Part shown: positions 1 through 7,770 of the stretch, piece after piece
Layout: each line of letters begins with the position of its first letter
How positions within the stretch are numbered: position 1 is the first letter of the stretch
Source: Sulfuriferula multivorans
GTDB lineage: Bacteria > Pseudomonadota > Gammaproteobacteria > Burkholderiales > Thiobacillaceae
Assembly: GCA_010365175.1 (NCBI GenBank)
Contig: JAAFGW010000087.1
Coordinates: forward strand, 1-10,399
DNA length: 10,399 nucleotides
Reading direction: 5' to 3'
Made by a program: the position numbers and the translations under genes
Notes under the pieces: generated by a model
What the model was told of the DNA's origin: nothing
What the model saw: the letters and a program-made list of their open reading frames with translations, nothing else
Databases searched by the model: none

Positions 1-917
1 AGCGTACCGCCCGAAGCCGCGCCGGCACCGATCAGGGTGTGGATTTCGTCAATGAACAGGATGCCGTTGGGCTTGTCTTTCAAGGACTTCAGCACGCCTT
101 TGAGGCGTTGTTCGAAGTCGCCACGGTATTTGGTGCCCGCCAGCAGCGCGCCCATGTCGAGCGAATAGACCTGGGCCTCGGCCAGAATCTCGGGCACGTC
201 CTTTTGCGTGATGCGCCAGGCCAAGCCCTCGGCAATCGCCGTTTTGCCCACGCCCGCTTCACCCACCAGCAGCGGGTTATTCTTGCGGCGGCGGCAGAGA
301 ATCTGGATCACCCGCTCGACTTCGTAGTGGCGACCGATCAGCGGGTCGATCTTGCCCTCTTTGGCGAGCTGGTTGAGGTTGACCGTGAATTGCTCAAGCG
401 GAGACGCTTTTTCGCTCCTCTCGCCGCCTTCTTCATTTTCGGCGGCACTCTCGCCGGCCTTGGTAGGCTCTGGCACATCGCTTTTCTTGATGCCGTGCGC
501 AATGAAATTCACCACGTCCAGGCGCGTGACGCCCTGCTGGTGCAGGTAATACACCGCGTGCGAGTCTTTCTCGCCAAAAATGGCGACCAGCACATTGGCG
601 CCGGTCACTTCTTTCTTGCCGTTTCCGGTGGACTGCACATGCATGATGGCGCGCTGAATCACCCGCTGGAATCCCAGCGTGGGTTGCGTATCCACGTCAT
701 CGGTGCCGGCCACCTGCGGCGTGTTGTCCTTGATGAAGTTGGCAAGCGCCTTGCGCAAATCATCGACATTGGCGGAGCAGGCGCGCAACACTTCCGCGGC
801 ACTGGGGTTGTCTAGCAAGGCCAGCAACAGGTGCTCAACGGTGATGAACTCGTGGCGTTGCTGCCGCGCCTCGACAAAGGCCATGTGCAAGCTGACTTCT
901 AGTTCCTGGGCAATCAT
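1..917 (-). CDS. clpA: ATP-dependent Clp protease ATP-binding subunit ClpA (5' part)
   Basis: ClpA is the AAA+ unfoldase that feeds substrates into ClpP, with ClpS as adaptor. The first 305 residues are present and the gene runs off the left edge. The start is ATG at 917 with an AGGA ribosome site 6 nt upstream; the protein opens MIAQELEVSLHMAF, as ClpA does. Residues 1-145 form the double Clp N domain that docks ClpS. An acidic linker follows (about 146-172), then the first AAA+ domain with Walker A GEAGVGKT at 219-226, a pore-loop KYRG near 263 and Walker B ILFIDE at 286-291. All motifs seen are intact. It lies 68 nt downstream of clpS in the same direction, so co-transcription is likely. 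ClpB and ClpC are less likely because of the N-terminal sequence and the clpS neighbour. Confidence 0.97.
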   Translation of the reverse strand, partial: MIAQELEVSLHMAFVEARQQRHEFITVEHLLLALLDNPSAAEVLRACSANVDDLRKALANFIKDNTPQVAGTDDVDTQPTLGFQRVIQRAIMHVQSTGNGKKEVTGANVLVAIFGEKDSHAVYYLHQQGVTRLDVVNFIAHGIKKSDVPEPTKAGESAAENEEGGERSEKASPLEQFTVNLNQLAKEGKIDPLIGRHYEVERVIQILCRRRKNNPLLVGEAGVGKTAIAEGLAWRITQKDVPEILAEAQVYSLDMGALLAGTKYRGDFEQRLKGVLKSLKDKPNGILFIDEIHTLIGAGAASGGT

Positions 918-985
918 TGCTTTTCCTTTCGGCTTGCTTGGTTTAAATCTTCACTAACAGTTCAAGAGAATATTGGCGGAATATC

Positions 986-1375
986 TCATAATTCAATGGG
1001 CTCGCTGATACATTGCAGCGGATGGCCGTTTTTACGGGCCGCTTCCGTGACCTGATCGACCTTGGTCGCTGCCACGTCTTTGGAAAACACACCGCAAATG
1101 CCTTTGCCATCCAGATGGATCTTCAGCATGATCTGCGTGGCGGTTTCACGGTCCTTGTTGAAAAATTCCTGAATGACCACCACGACGAATTCCATCGGCG
1201 TGTAGTCATCATTGAGCAAAACCACCTGATACATCTGCGGCGGTTTGGTTTTCTGCGGGAGGCGCTCCAGCACGACCGAATCCCCGCCAATGCCATCGTC
1301 GGGCCTGACAGCGGGGGCCGGGCGGTGAGCGGGAGACTTGGGAGACTTGGGAGATTGGGTTGCCATGGAATTCAT
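986..1375 (-). CDS. clpS: ATP-dependent Clp protease adaptor protein ClpS
   Basis: ClpS binds N-degron substrates and delivers them to ClpA. The 129-residue product has a poorly structured Pro/Ser/Lys-rich N-terminus (1-45) followed by the conserved core: LLNDDYTPMEFV at 53-64 with the Asn-Asp-Asp of the binding pocket at 55-57 and gate Met61, then the KIHLDGKGICGVF segment with pocket His87. These match E. coli ClpS as I know it. I chose ATG at 1375 because AGGGG sits 8 nt upstream. An in-frame GTG at 1384 overlaps that site and is unlikely; ATG at 1366 is the other option. A 9-bp unit repeated about three times (1332-1358) encodes the SPK repeats of the N-terminal tail. The tail is longer than in E. 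coli ClpS. Confidence 0.97.
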   Translation of the reverse strand: MNSMATQSPKSPKSPAHRPAPAVRPDDGIGGDSVVLERLPQKTKPPQMYQVVLLNDDYTPMEFVVVVIQEFFNKDRETATQIMLKIHLDGKGICGVFSKDVAATKVDQVTEAARKNGHPLQCISEPIEL

Positions 1376-1517
1376 TCTAGCCACCCCTACCGGTCAGTGC
1401 GCCCAGCATGGGAATTGGTGGCAGTCACGCGACATTCAAGGCTTGATTGTGAATTTCGCCACGCCCATCAAAAAACCGCCTTGGAATCGCTCACGGGCGA
1501 AAGGCTGGCGCCTTCGC
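1376..1517. other. Intergenic region upstream of clpS
   Basis: This 142-bp gap separates the PAS gene from clpS and should hold the clpS promoter. On the minus strand I see CTTGAAT near 1437 and CCCATGC near 1411, reminiscent of heat-shock sigma boxes, but the gap between them is over 20 nt, too long for that class. No convincing promoter can be named. The 3' end of the PAS gene carries an imperfect long-range inverted repeat (CGGGCGAA near 1494-1501 against TTCGCCCG near 1530-1537). It has no adjacent T-run on the minus strand, so it is a weak terminator candidate at best. Confidence 0.4.
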
Positions 1518-2685
1518 CTACTTGTCCCCTTCGCCCGGACGCGCCTGCTGTGCCAGGTGCCCGGTGTGCGGGAAGGCCAGCATGCCGTCAATCAGCTCAG
1601 CCACCTTTTGGCTGTTGTCGCGCACCCCCTTGAGCAGACGCTGGCCTTCGGCATCGAGCTTGTTCTGGTAATCGTCCAGCAGGCTGCGCGAGAAGCTGTC
1701 GATGGCCTGCAACGGCGTGCGCAGGTCGTCGTTGAGTTTGTGTCTGGCCTGCTCCGCCCGCTTGCGCTCGGTGATGTCGCGCACGGTGGCCTGCAATACC
1801 CGTTTCCCCTGGTAGTCGAACGCGGACAGCATCACTTCCACCGGAAAATCTTCCCCGTTCTTGCGTCGATGCACCCAGTCGAAATGGCTGGATCCCCGTT
1901 CGAAAGCCATCGCGATTTTTTCATTCTCGCTGGTAAAAGAATCCCGCCCGTCTGGCTGCATGGGAGGAGAAACCTGGAACGGATGCAGAAAAAGAAACTC
2001 ATCCTTGCCTGTCATCCCGAACATTTCCAGCGTACGTGCATTGCAGTCGAAGTAGCCTTTTTCCGTCAGCAGCATGATGGCGTCGTTCGAGCCTTCGAAG
2101 ATGGAACGGAATTTCTCTTCATTTTCCTTGAGCGTCTGTTCCGTCTGCTTGAGCTCGGTGATGTCGAACATCGCGATGCGACAGTTTCCCCCCGTTTCGC
2201 AGGCGCTGGCCTCGAGACGCAGGAAGCGCGGTGACCTGCCTTTACGCGCCAGCGCCAGTTCACAGGTTTCCTTGGCACCCCCCCCAAAATACCCGCGACA
2301 AGAGCGCTCGGTAGACGGGTATGTCCTTGCTTTCAATAAAAAACTCAAGATTTCGGCGGCTCAGCTTGCTGCGCTCCAGCCCGAGCAGGCCGCCAGCGGC
2401 CAGATTGGCCCGGCAGATGATGCCGTCGCGGCTGAAGGTCGCGTATCCCACGGGGGCGTGGTCGTAGAGCTCGGTGTAGCGTTCCAGGGCTGACTCGGCT
2501 TCGACCCGCGCCTCGCGCAACGCCTCGTTCTGCATCTCGAGCTCGATCTGGTGCACTTGCAGCTCATGCAGCAACCGTTGCGCGGATTCGGCGCTTGGGC
2601 CCGGCTCTTGCTGATTCGTCAGCTGCTGTTCTGCCTGGCGGCGCAACTCATCGGCGTCTGACAATGTGCCAAGTTTATTTTTCAT
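1518..2685 (-). pseudogene. PAS-PAS sensory protein with degenerate histidine-kinase stub, one frameshift
   Basis: Two overlapping frames make one gene. Allowing one base less in the G8 run at 2278-2285 gives a 388-residue protein. Start is ATG at 2685 with GGGAGG about 4 nt upstream. Residues 1-70 are a helical region of the HELQVHQIELEMQNEALR type that often precedes PAS domains in bacterial sensors. A first PAS follows (about 70-180: YDHAPVGY, closing with FDITELKQTEQ), then a second (about 190-312: FRSIFEGSNDAIMLL, closing with VRDITERKRAEQ). Residues 313-375 match the start of a HisKA domain, but the H-box reads NDDLRTPL where SHDLRTPL is expected, so the phospho-acceptor His is Asp. No HATPase domain follows. 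The protein probably lacks kinase activity and may act as a sensory partner of the CheR-type gene 132 nt upstream. Frameshift status is uncertain: sequencing error, slippage or mutation. Confidence 0.82.
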
Positions 2686-2817
2686 TCTTCCTCCCAGTGG
2701 TTAAGCAAACCCGGCCGGTGACAGGCGCTTCGCGTTTAGCCCTAAAAGGTTGCGATTCTGGCAGCCCCTCGGACTATTGAGGTTTCGCTATCGAATATCG
2801 GCGTGGACATCACGCAC

Positions 2818-4867
2818 TTACGAAATATCAATCATAGGCAAATTTCCTTGCATCTGCCGCAATTGCGCCTCCAGCTTTTTGCACTCGGTGATGTTGATAA
2901 ATGTGATGACGACGCCGTCGATCACGTTGTCCTGGGTGCGGTAAGGCATGATGCGCACCCTGAACCAGCGCCCGTCGCGGGTGGCGATCTGCTTTTCGAT
3001 AAATGCCAGGGTACGCAGCACTTCGTGCGCATCGTTCTGTAGTTCCGGGTAGTCCAGTTCAGTGGTGATATCGGAAAGCGGCCGCCCCACGTCGCCCTGG
3101 ATCAGTTTGAACAGTTGCGTGGCATGGGGCGTGAAGCGCCGCACATGCATCTTGGCATCGAGAAACACGGTGGCAATTTCGGTGCTGTCGAGCAGGTTCT
3201 TCATGTCGTTGTTGACGATCGACAGGTCGTCCACCTTGGATTGCAGTTCAGCATTGACGGTCTGCAATTCTTCGTTCAGCGACTGCATCTCTTCCTTGGA
3301 AGTGGTCAGTTCCTCATTGGTGGATTGCAGCTCTTCGTTGGTGGATTGCAGCTCCTCATTGGTGGACTGCAGCTCCTCTTGCGAGGTCTGCATTTCCTCG
3401 CGCGTGGTCTGCAATTGTTCGCGGGCTTCCTGCAGCTCCGCGGCTATTTTTTTGCGCGCGACAGAGGGGGCTGCCTTGCGGGAGACCTTCTGTTCGGCAG
3501 GCACTGGCGCCACGTCGGTGAATGCCACCATCACGCGTCCGCGCAATGCCTCCGGCTTGTCGATGGCCTGCACGGTGAGATTGACGATCTGCGTGCCACC
3601 GTTGCTTGCTACTTTCAGTCCTTCCACGGTAACCGCCCCGGGTTGCCGAAGGGCTTTTTTCAAGGCTCCCGCCAGTTCGAAACGCAATCCCTCGCGCGCC
3701 ATCGCGTGAATGTTCCAGTTGGCCTTGCCGGCAGCCGGTTCCAGATACTTGCCGGTACTCCCGTTGATGTACAGAATATCGCCCTCGGCATTGATCAGCA
3801 CCGCGGCCGGGGAAAAATGCTGCAGCAGCGCCTGATCCGCCAGCGCCTGCAAGTTGACCGGTGGAATTAGCGCCTTATTCTCATCCGCGGCACTCGGCGT
3901 GGCGGGCAAATACCGGGTCGGAAAATCCACCTCTTCCAGCGGCAAGGGATGGTCGTTGCGCAGATAAATGCGCATCTTGCTTTCCAGCGGTGTGAACAAC
4001 TGGGTAAAGCTGCCGACGGTTTCCGAAGTGCCGAGCAGCAACAGGCCGTTGCGGCTCAAGGAATAGTGGAACAGCGGTATGAGCTTTTGCTGCAGTTCCG
4101 GGCCGAGGTAGATCAGCAGGTTGCGGCAGGTGAGTAAGTCCAGCTTGGTAAAGGGCGGATCCATGATGACGTTTTGCGGCGCAAAAATCACCATCTCGCG
4201 GATTTCCTTGTTGACCCGGTAGCCCTTGTCAACTTCGACAAAAAAGCGGGCCAGCCGCTGCGCCGAAACGTCTGCCGCAATGTTGGCCGGATAGACGGCC
4301 TGGCGCGCCTGCTCGATGGCGTCCTGATCCAGGTCGGTGGCGAAAATCTGCAACGAGAAGGGCCCCCGCGGTTTGATGTTCTCCAGCGCCTCCCTGAACA
4401 CGATAGCCAGGGAATAGGCTTCCTCGCCGGTCGAACAGGCGGGCACCCACGCGCGTAATTCCTTGCCCGCGGGATACTTCTTCAGCAGTTCCGGGATGGC
4501 CTTGTCCAGCATATAGTCCCACACCGCCGGATCGCGGAAAAAACTGGTCACACCGATCAGCAATTCCTTGAATAGCAGATCCAGTTCCTGCGGATTCTCG
4601 CGCAAGTAGCGCACGTAGGTGGCGGGTGTCGATCTGGTGCAGGCCCATGCGCCGCTCGATGCGGCGGTATACGGTGTTCCTTTTGTACAGCGAGAAGTCG
4701 TTGCCGGTGCGCTCGCGCAGCAGGATATCAGTGTGCTTAAAGAGCGCTTTAGGTGCTACTTTTGGTATTTTTCTTGGCGCAGCCTTATCCGGCGCTTTGC
4801 TGGCTGGCTTGAGTGTTGTCGGCACTGCGTCAACCTTCTCAGCGGCCGGGGCTGTCTTTTTGCGCAT
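2818..4867 (-). pseudogene. CheR-type methyltransferase with PAS domains and coiled coil, one frameshift
   Basis: CheR enzymes methylate glutamates of chemoreceptors using S-adenosylmethionine. Two frames join into one 682-residue protein if one base is removed near the GGG at 4624-4626. Start is ATG at 4867 with AAGG 5 nt upstream. Residues 1-42 are a Lys/Ala/Pro-rich tail. The CheR N-terminal domain (43-95) holds RERTGNDFSLYKRNTVYRRIERR. The catalytic domain holds the SAM-binding motif ACSTGEEAYS (143-152) and DLLTCRNLLIYL (243-254). A PAS-like domain (about 339-454), a coiled coil of ELQSTNE repeats (about 472-554) and a C-terminal PAS (about 557-664, closing with FINITECKKLEAQL) follow. 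The order matches CheB-CheR-PAS fusions, but the CheB methylesterase domain is absent. No receptor gene lies nearby. The catalytic core is intact apart from the frameshift. Confidence 0.85.
3302..3375 (-). repeat. In-gene 21-bp tandem repeat encoding ELQSTNE heptads
   Basis: Within the CheR-type gene a 21-bp unit (plus-strand core gtggattgcagctc) occurs about three times with a few substitutions, followed by further degenerate units. It encodes consecutive ELQSTNE heptads of the coiled coil that links the two PAS domains. Such repeats are typical of this protein family; copy number can change by recombination in steps of whole heptads without breaking the frame. Confidence 0.8.
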
Positions 4868-5081
4868 GATGACCTTTTGGGTTTCGTGGAATATTCTGAC
4901 ACATCAGACCCAGCCGAAATGCAAAAGTAACGCGCTTCGTAGCCTTAACCGGGCTGTCTACGATCAACCAGGAACACTCAGACATTTTGTTTGCGCTGAC
5001 GATCAAAAAACCGACTCTGAATACCCAATTGACCATTTTGTAGTGGAGCGATTGCATCGCACCGCCATATGAATCAATGAC
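4868..5081. other. Intergenic region upstream of the CheR-type gene
   Basis: These 214 bp hold no coding sequence I can support. The only structure seen is a short dyad, GCGA-ttgca-TCGC, at 5048-5060. The promoter of the CheR/PAS pair should lie here, but no sigma-70 or flagellar sigma-28 promoter stands out. A cspD gene, which usually sits between icd and clpS in related bacteria, is not detectable. Confidence 0.4.
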
Positions 5082-5321
5082 TTACGCGTTTAACTGTCGA
5101 ACTCGGGAGTCCCACCTCATGTAGCGCAACATCGATTCTGTGGACAAAATCAGCGAACAGGGGTTCACGTAATCCTCGCTGGCGTATCTGGCCGCCCTGC
5201 CATGACTCACATCAAAATTGGCGACGGTGTCGCTCAAGCTGGCATCCGGGGCATTGTCGATGGTGCCCACCTAGTCTGCCGGTGCGTCAGAGAGATAGTC
5301 ACCATTCAGGTGAAACGTGGT
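5082..5321 (-). pseudogene. icd: Isocitrate dehydrogenase (NADP) relic, 3' fragment
   Basis: Reading the minus strand from about 5321 gives LNGDYLSDAPAD, a TAG stop at 5271-5273, then VGTIDNAPDASLSDTVANF, VSHGRAARYASEDYVNP and SLILSTESMLRYMRW before a stop at 5082. From memory this follows the C-terminal part of bacterial isocitrate dehydrogenase (NLNGDYISD, then HGTAPKYA, VNPGS and ILSAEMMLRHMGW) without gaps, but with many radical changes (for example Gly-Thr to Gly-Arg, VNPG to VNPC), an in-frame stop and loss of the last 60 or so residues. It is a dead fragment. It lies on the same strand as clpS, matching the ancestral icd-to-clpS order, and a functional icd is expected elsewhere in the genome. 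Isopropylmalate dehydrogenase is the less likely relative. Confidence 0.72.
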
Positions 5322-5352
5322 CGATGGTGGAAGGGCGAACCGGGGCGGGTTT

Positions 5353-5374
5353 GATTTGGCATCGCTGCCAAATC
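5353..5374 (-). terminator. Hairpin downstream of the hydrolase gene, possible terminator
   Basis: A perfect 9-bp inverted repeat (GATTTGGCA / TGCCAAATC) encloses a 4-nt loop that reads GCGA, a GNRA tetraloop, on the minus strand. It begins about 52 nt after the stop of the hydrolase gene, the last gene of the transporter block. No T-run follows (the minus strand continues AAACCCGCC), so it is not a classical intrinsic terminator; it may instead protect the 3' end of the transcript. Confidence 0.4.
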
Positions 5375-5426
5375 TCTCGCCGGTTGCACGCTAAAAGAAG
5401 CTAAGCCAAGTGGACCGTCAACGGCC

Positions 5427-6128
5427 TTAGACAACCTTGGTGGAAATCGAGCCAATGCCTTCGCAAAACCCTTCCATAAGATCGCCACGTTTGATGGCGC
5501 CGACACCGGCAGGGGTCCCCGTCATAATCAAGTCGCCCGCCTTCAACTCAAAAATCGAAGAGAGGTGGAAGATGATACCCGGGACGTTCCAGATCAATTG
5601 TTCAAGATCGCCCTGCTGTTTGATCTCGCCGTTTACCTTCAATGAAATGGCGCCTTTTGACAAGTGGCCGCACACCGCAACGGGAACAATATCGGTCATT
5701 GGAGCGCTGTGCTCAAAAGCCTTCCCAATCTCCCAAGGGCGGCCGGCCTTCTTCGCTTCCCCTTGAAGATCGCGTCGCGTCATGTCAAGGCCAAGTGCAT
5801 AGCCATAAACATGGTCAAGCGCTTCCTCAGTTGGGATGTTCATACCTCCCTTGCCAATGGCGACAACCATTTCTACTTCATAGTGCACATTGTTCGACAT
5901 GGCTGGATAAGGAAAGTCTCCGTTGTCGAGCACGAGGTTATCACGATTCTTTTGAAAGAAAAAGGGCAATTCACGATCAGGATCATGTCCCATTTCACGG
6001 GTATGCTCTGCATAATTTCTACCAACACAGTAGATCCTTCGTACAGGAAAACGGCCAGTAGATCCTCGTACAGCAACTGAAACCGTTGGCGCGGGGGCCA
6101 CAACATAGTTTAATTCGACAAAACTCAT
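5427..6128 (-). CDS. Fumarylacetoacetate hydrolase family protein, fumarylpyruvate hydrolase-like
   Basis: A cytosolic metal-dependent C-C hydrolase of the FAH fold. The 233-residue length and the N-terminal signature FPVRRIYCVGRNYAEH with REMGHDP resemble fumarylpyruvate hydrolases (NagK type), which cleave the ring-opened product of gentisate to fumarate and pyruvate. Expected metal ligands are present: Glu84 and Glu86 in HYEVE and Asp115 in GLDMTRRD. Lys136 in GKAFE and the GTPAGVG loop (204-210) are also conserved. Start is ATG at 6128 with AAGGAG 8 nt upstream. It is 71 nt downstream of the second permease and is the last gene of the transporter block, which suggests it acts on what the transporter brings in or on a product of it. 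It is intact and has no gentisate dioxygenase or isomerase beside it, so the exact substrate is uncertain; a related acylpyruvase is possible. Confidence 0.88.
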   Translation of the reverse strand: MSFVELNYVVAPAPTVSVAVRGSTGRFPVRRIYCVGRNYAEHTREMGHDPDRELPFFFQKNRDNLVLDNGDFPYPAMSNNVHYEVEMVVAIGKGGMNIPTEEALDHVYGYALGLDMTRRDLQGEAKKAGRPWEIGKAFEHSAPMTDIVPVAVCGHLSKGAISLKVNGEIKQQGDLEQLIWNVPGIIFHLSSIFELKAGDLIMTGTPAGVGAIKRGDLMEGFCEGIGSISTKVV

Positions 6129-6131
6129 CTT

Positions 6132-6220
6132 AAAATCTCCTTTGAAATTCCATTAACGTGAAGCGGTGTAGTAAGTTTCAAATTTCCTTTGAAATATATT
6201 TAGCGTGAAGCAGCGTAGTA
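6132..6220 (-). repeat. Diverged tandem duplication of permease 3' end and ribosome site
   Basis: Two 42-bp copies, 6132-6173 and 6179-6220, lie 47 bp apart and agree at roughly 34 of 42 positions. The copy nearer the permease contains its last codons (YYAASR and stop) plus TTTCAAAGGA. The second copy repeats this as a would-be YYTASR and stop, followed by TTTCAAAGGAG, which serves as the ribosome site of the hydrolase gene. The second stop-proximal piece is non-coding now. Confidence 0.75.
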
Positions 6221-6951
6221 GCGAACTGACCGCTCAGCCCAGGCAAGAAGTTCATTTATCGCAAAAGCAAACGCAAAAATCACAAGCACGAGCGCCCAGA
6301 GGTGCTCCATCAGGAAGTGCGACAAATAGATTTCGAACAGGGTTCCGAAACCAACTACTGATACAAGCAGTTGTCCAATAATAACCCCTTTGACCCCCCT
6401 GATCAGGCCCAGTCTGACTCCTGTGACGATTTCCGGAAGCGCCGCCCAGACATAGATCTTGACAAAGCTTTGAAAAACAGAAGCCCCAAAACTCTTGCCC
6501 ATCTCTATCAGTGAAGGCGTGATACTCTGGACGCCGGCACGGGCATTCAACACGATGATCCAAACGGCAAAAAGGACCACAGTCAGTATAATCGTCACTT
6601 CACCTATACCTGCGAGCACCATAATGACTGGCACCATGGCGGACAGGGGCGCAGACAGAAATAGGTTTACCCAGGGCAATACGAGATCATCGACAACTTT
6701 CGACCGACCCATAATCACCCCAAGGGGAACACCGACACAAATAGCGACAAATTTCCGATCAGGAATGCCTTACCGGTAATCCCCAGCGCGACCATAAATG
6801 ACTTGGTCTGAACAATTTCAACAATACGAAGAGAAATTGCGCTCAAAGGCGGCAAAATTAACTTTGCTTCCGTATGGCCCAGAATCTCCCACAAAATAGC
6901 CCATAGAATCAGCGAAGAAAATACGGGTAGCCTATATCCACCGATGTTCAT
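6200..6951 (-). pseudogene. ABC transporter permease, SsuC/TauC-like family, one frameshift
   Basis: Inner-membrane subunit of a nitrate/sulfonate/taurine-type ABC importer. Start is ATG at 6951 with AGGA 6 nt upstream, 11 nt after the ATPase stop. The first frame (to 6715) carries the first transmembrane segment (SLILWAILWEIL) and the start of the permease domain. The second frame resumes at GVPLGVIMGRSKVVDDL and runs through the EAA loop (PSLIEMGKSFGAS...) to YYAASR. Adding one T to the TTT near 6750 would join them (FLIGNFVAICVGVPLGV) into about 250 residues, the normal size. As read the gene is broken. It is about as related to the other permease of this block as two members of the same family would be, so the transporter may use a heterodimer. 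Confidence 0.85.
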
Positions 6952-6962
6952 TTTAAATCCTG

Positions 6963-7719
6963 TCAGTCAAGATACTGTTTCAAACTCTGCCATATGTTTT
7001 CTACTGCATCCAGGTACTCGGGCTGTCTGCGTATTTTCTCCGGTTCCACATCGCGTATGATTCGAGGCTCTATGATTGATGAAACTCGACTGGGCCTCTT
7101 GCTCAATAACACAATACGATCGGACACATAAACTGCCTCTTCAATACTGTGTGTCACGAAAATAAACGTTCTTCGCTCGTTGGCAACCAGTTCCAGTAAG
7201 TCTTCCTGAAATTTTCGCCGAGTCTGTTCATCTACCGCAGAAAATGGCTCATCCAGCAACAAGACTTTTGCGTTGACTGCGAGTGCGCGCGCAAGTCCGA
7301 CTCGCTGTCGCATGCCCCCAGACAACTCGTGCGGGTACTTTCTCTCAAACCCTTTAAGACCCACACGCGCGACATATTTCTCCGCCACTGACTCACGCTC
7401 GTTCAGACTAACCCCTTTGAGTTCAAGTCCGAATGCCACATTTCTCATGACAGTAGCCCAAGGCATGAGTGCGAAATCCTGAAAGACAAAGGCCCGCTCA
7501 GGCCCAGGCCCGGCTACAGCTTTGCCTTCAACAAAGACCTCGCCGCTGGTGGCCGGCAGTAGTCCGGCAATGATTTTCAGTAGTGTTGTTTTTTCCACAA
7601 CCCGATGGCCCGAGCAGGGTCGTCAGTTTTCCTTCTGGAAAATCCAGGGAAATGTTGTTGAGCGCCTCAACCCCGCCTGGATACGTCTTGCAGACCTTCT
7701 GAACACTGATGATGGGCAT
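6963..7719 (-). pseudogene. ABC transporter ATP-binding protein, SsuB/TauB-like, frameshift in Walker A
   Basis: Cytoplasmic ATPase energising the adjacent permeases. Start is ATG at 7719 (MPIISVQKVCKTYPGG); an upstream in-frame TTG at 7749 has no better ribosome site. Removing one A from the A6 run at 7589-7594 restores a 251-residue protein with Walker A GPSGCGKT (37-44), Q-loop FVFQD (78-82), signature LSGGMRQ (132-138), Walker B VLLLDEP (152-158) and switch His190 in FVTH. As given, the frame breaks inside Walker A after GPSGCGK, so no ATPase could be made from a single frame. Family assignment rests on the motifs, the length and the two flanking SsuC-like permeases; the substrate cannot be read from this subunit. 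Confidence 0.88.
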
Positions 7720-7770
7720 GTTCAACTCACCACTTGATGCATTAACCAAAATAAAATACCTTAATAGCTT

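Noticed and set aside
39..957. Plus-strand open frames over the clpA region
   Set aside because: They are antisense shadows of clpA, whose minus-strand protein matches the family throughout with intact Walker motifs.
1405..1445. Heat-shock sigma promoter upstream of clpS
   Set aside because: CTTGAA and CCCAT-like boxes exist but are separated by more than 20 nt, outside the range for that promoter class.
1013..2234. Plus-strand frames of 206 and 298 codons across clpS and the PAS gene
   Set aside because: They overlap clearly identified minus-strand genes and contain no recognisable domain.
3302..3440. CRISPR-like array
   Set aside because: The repeats are contiguous, in frame with a coiled coil, and have no unique spacers.
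3062..3870. Long plus-strand frames rich in Ser/Cys/Leu repeats opposite the CheR coiled coil
   Set aside because: The repetition is the complement of the ELQSTNE heptad repeats; no independent gene features are seen.
5642..6080. Plus-strand frames within the hydrolase gene
   Set aside because: The minus-strand hydrolase has intact metal-binding motifs and a good ribosome site; these are shadows.
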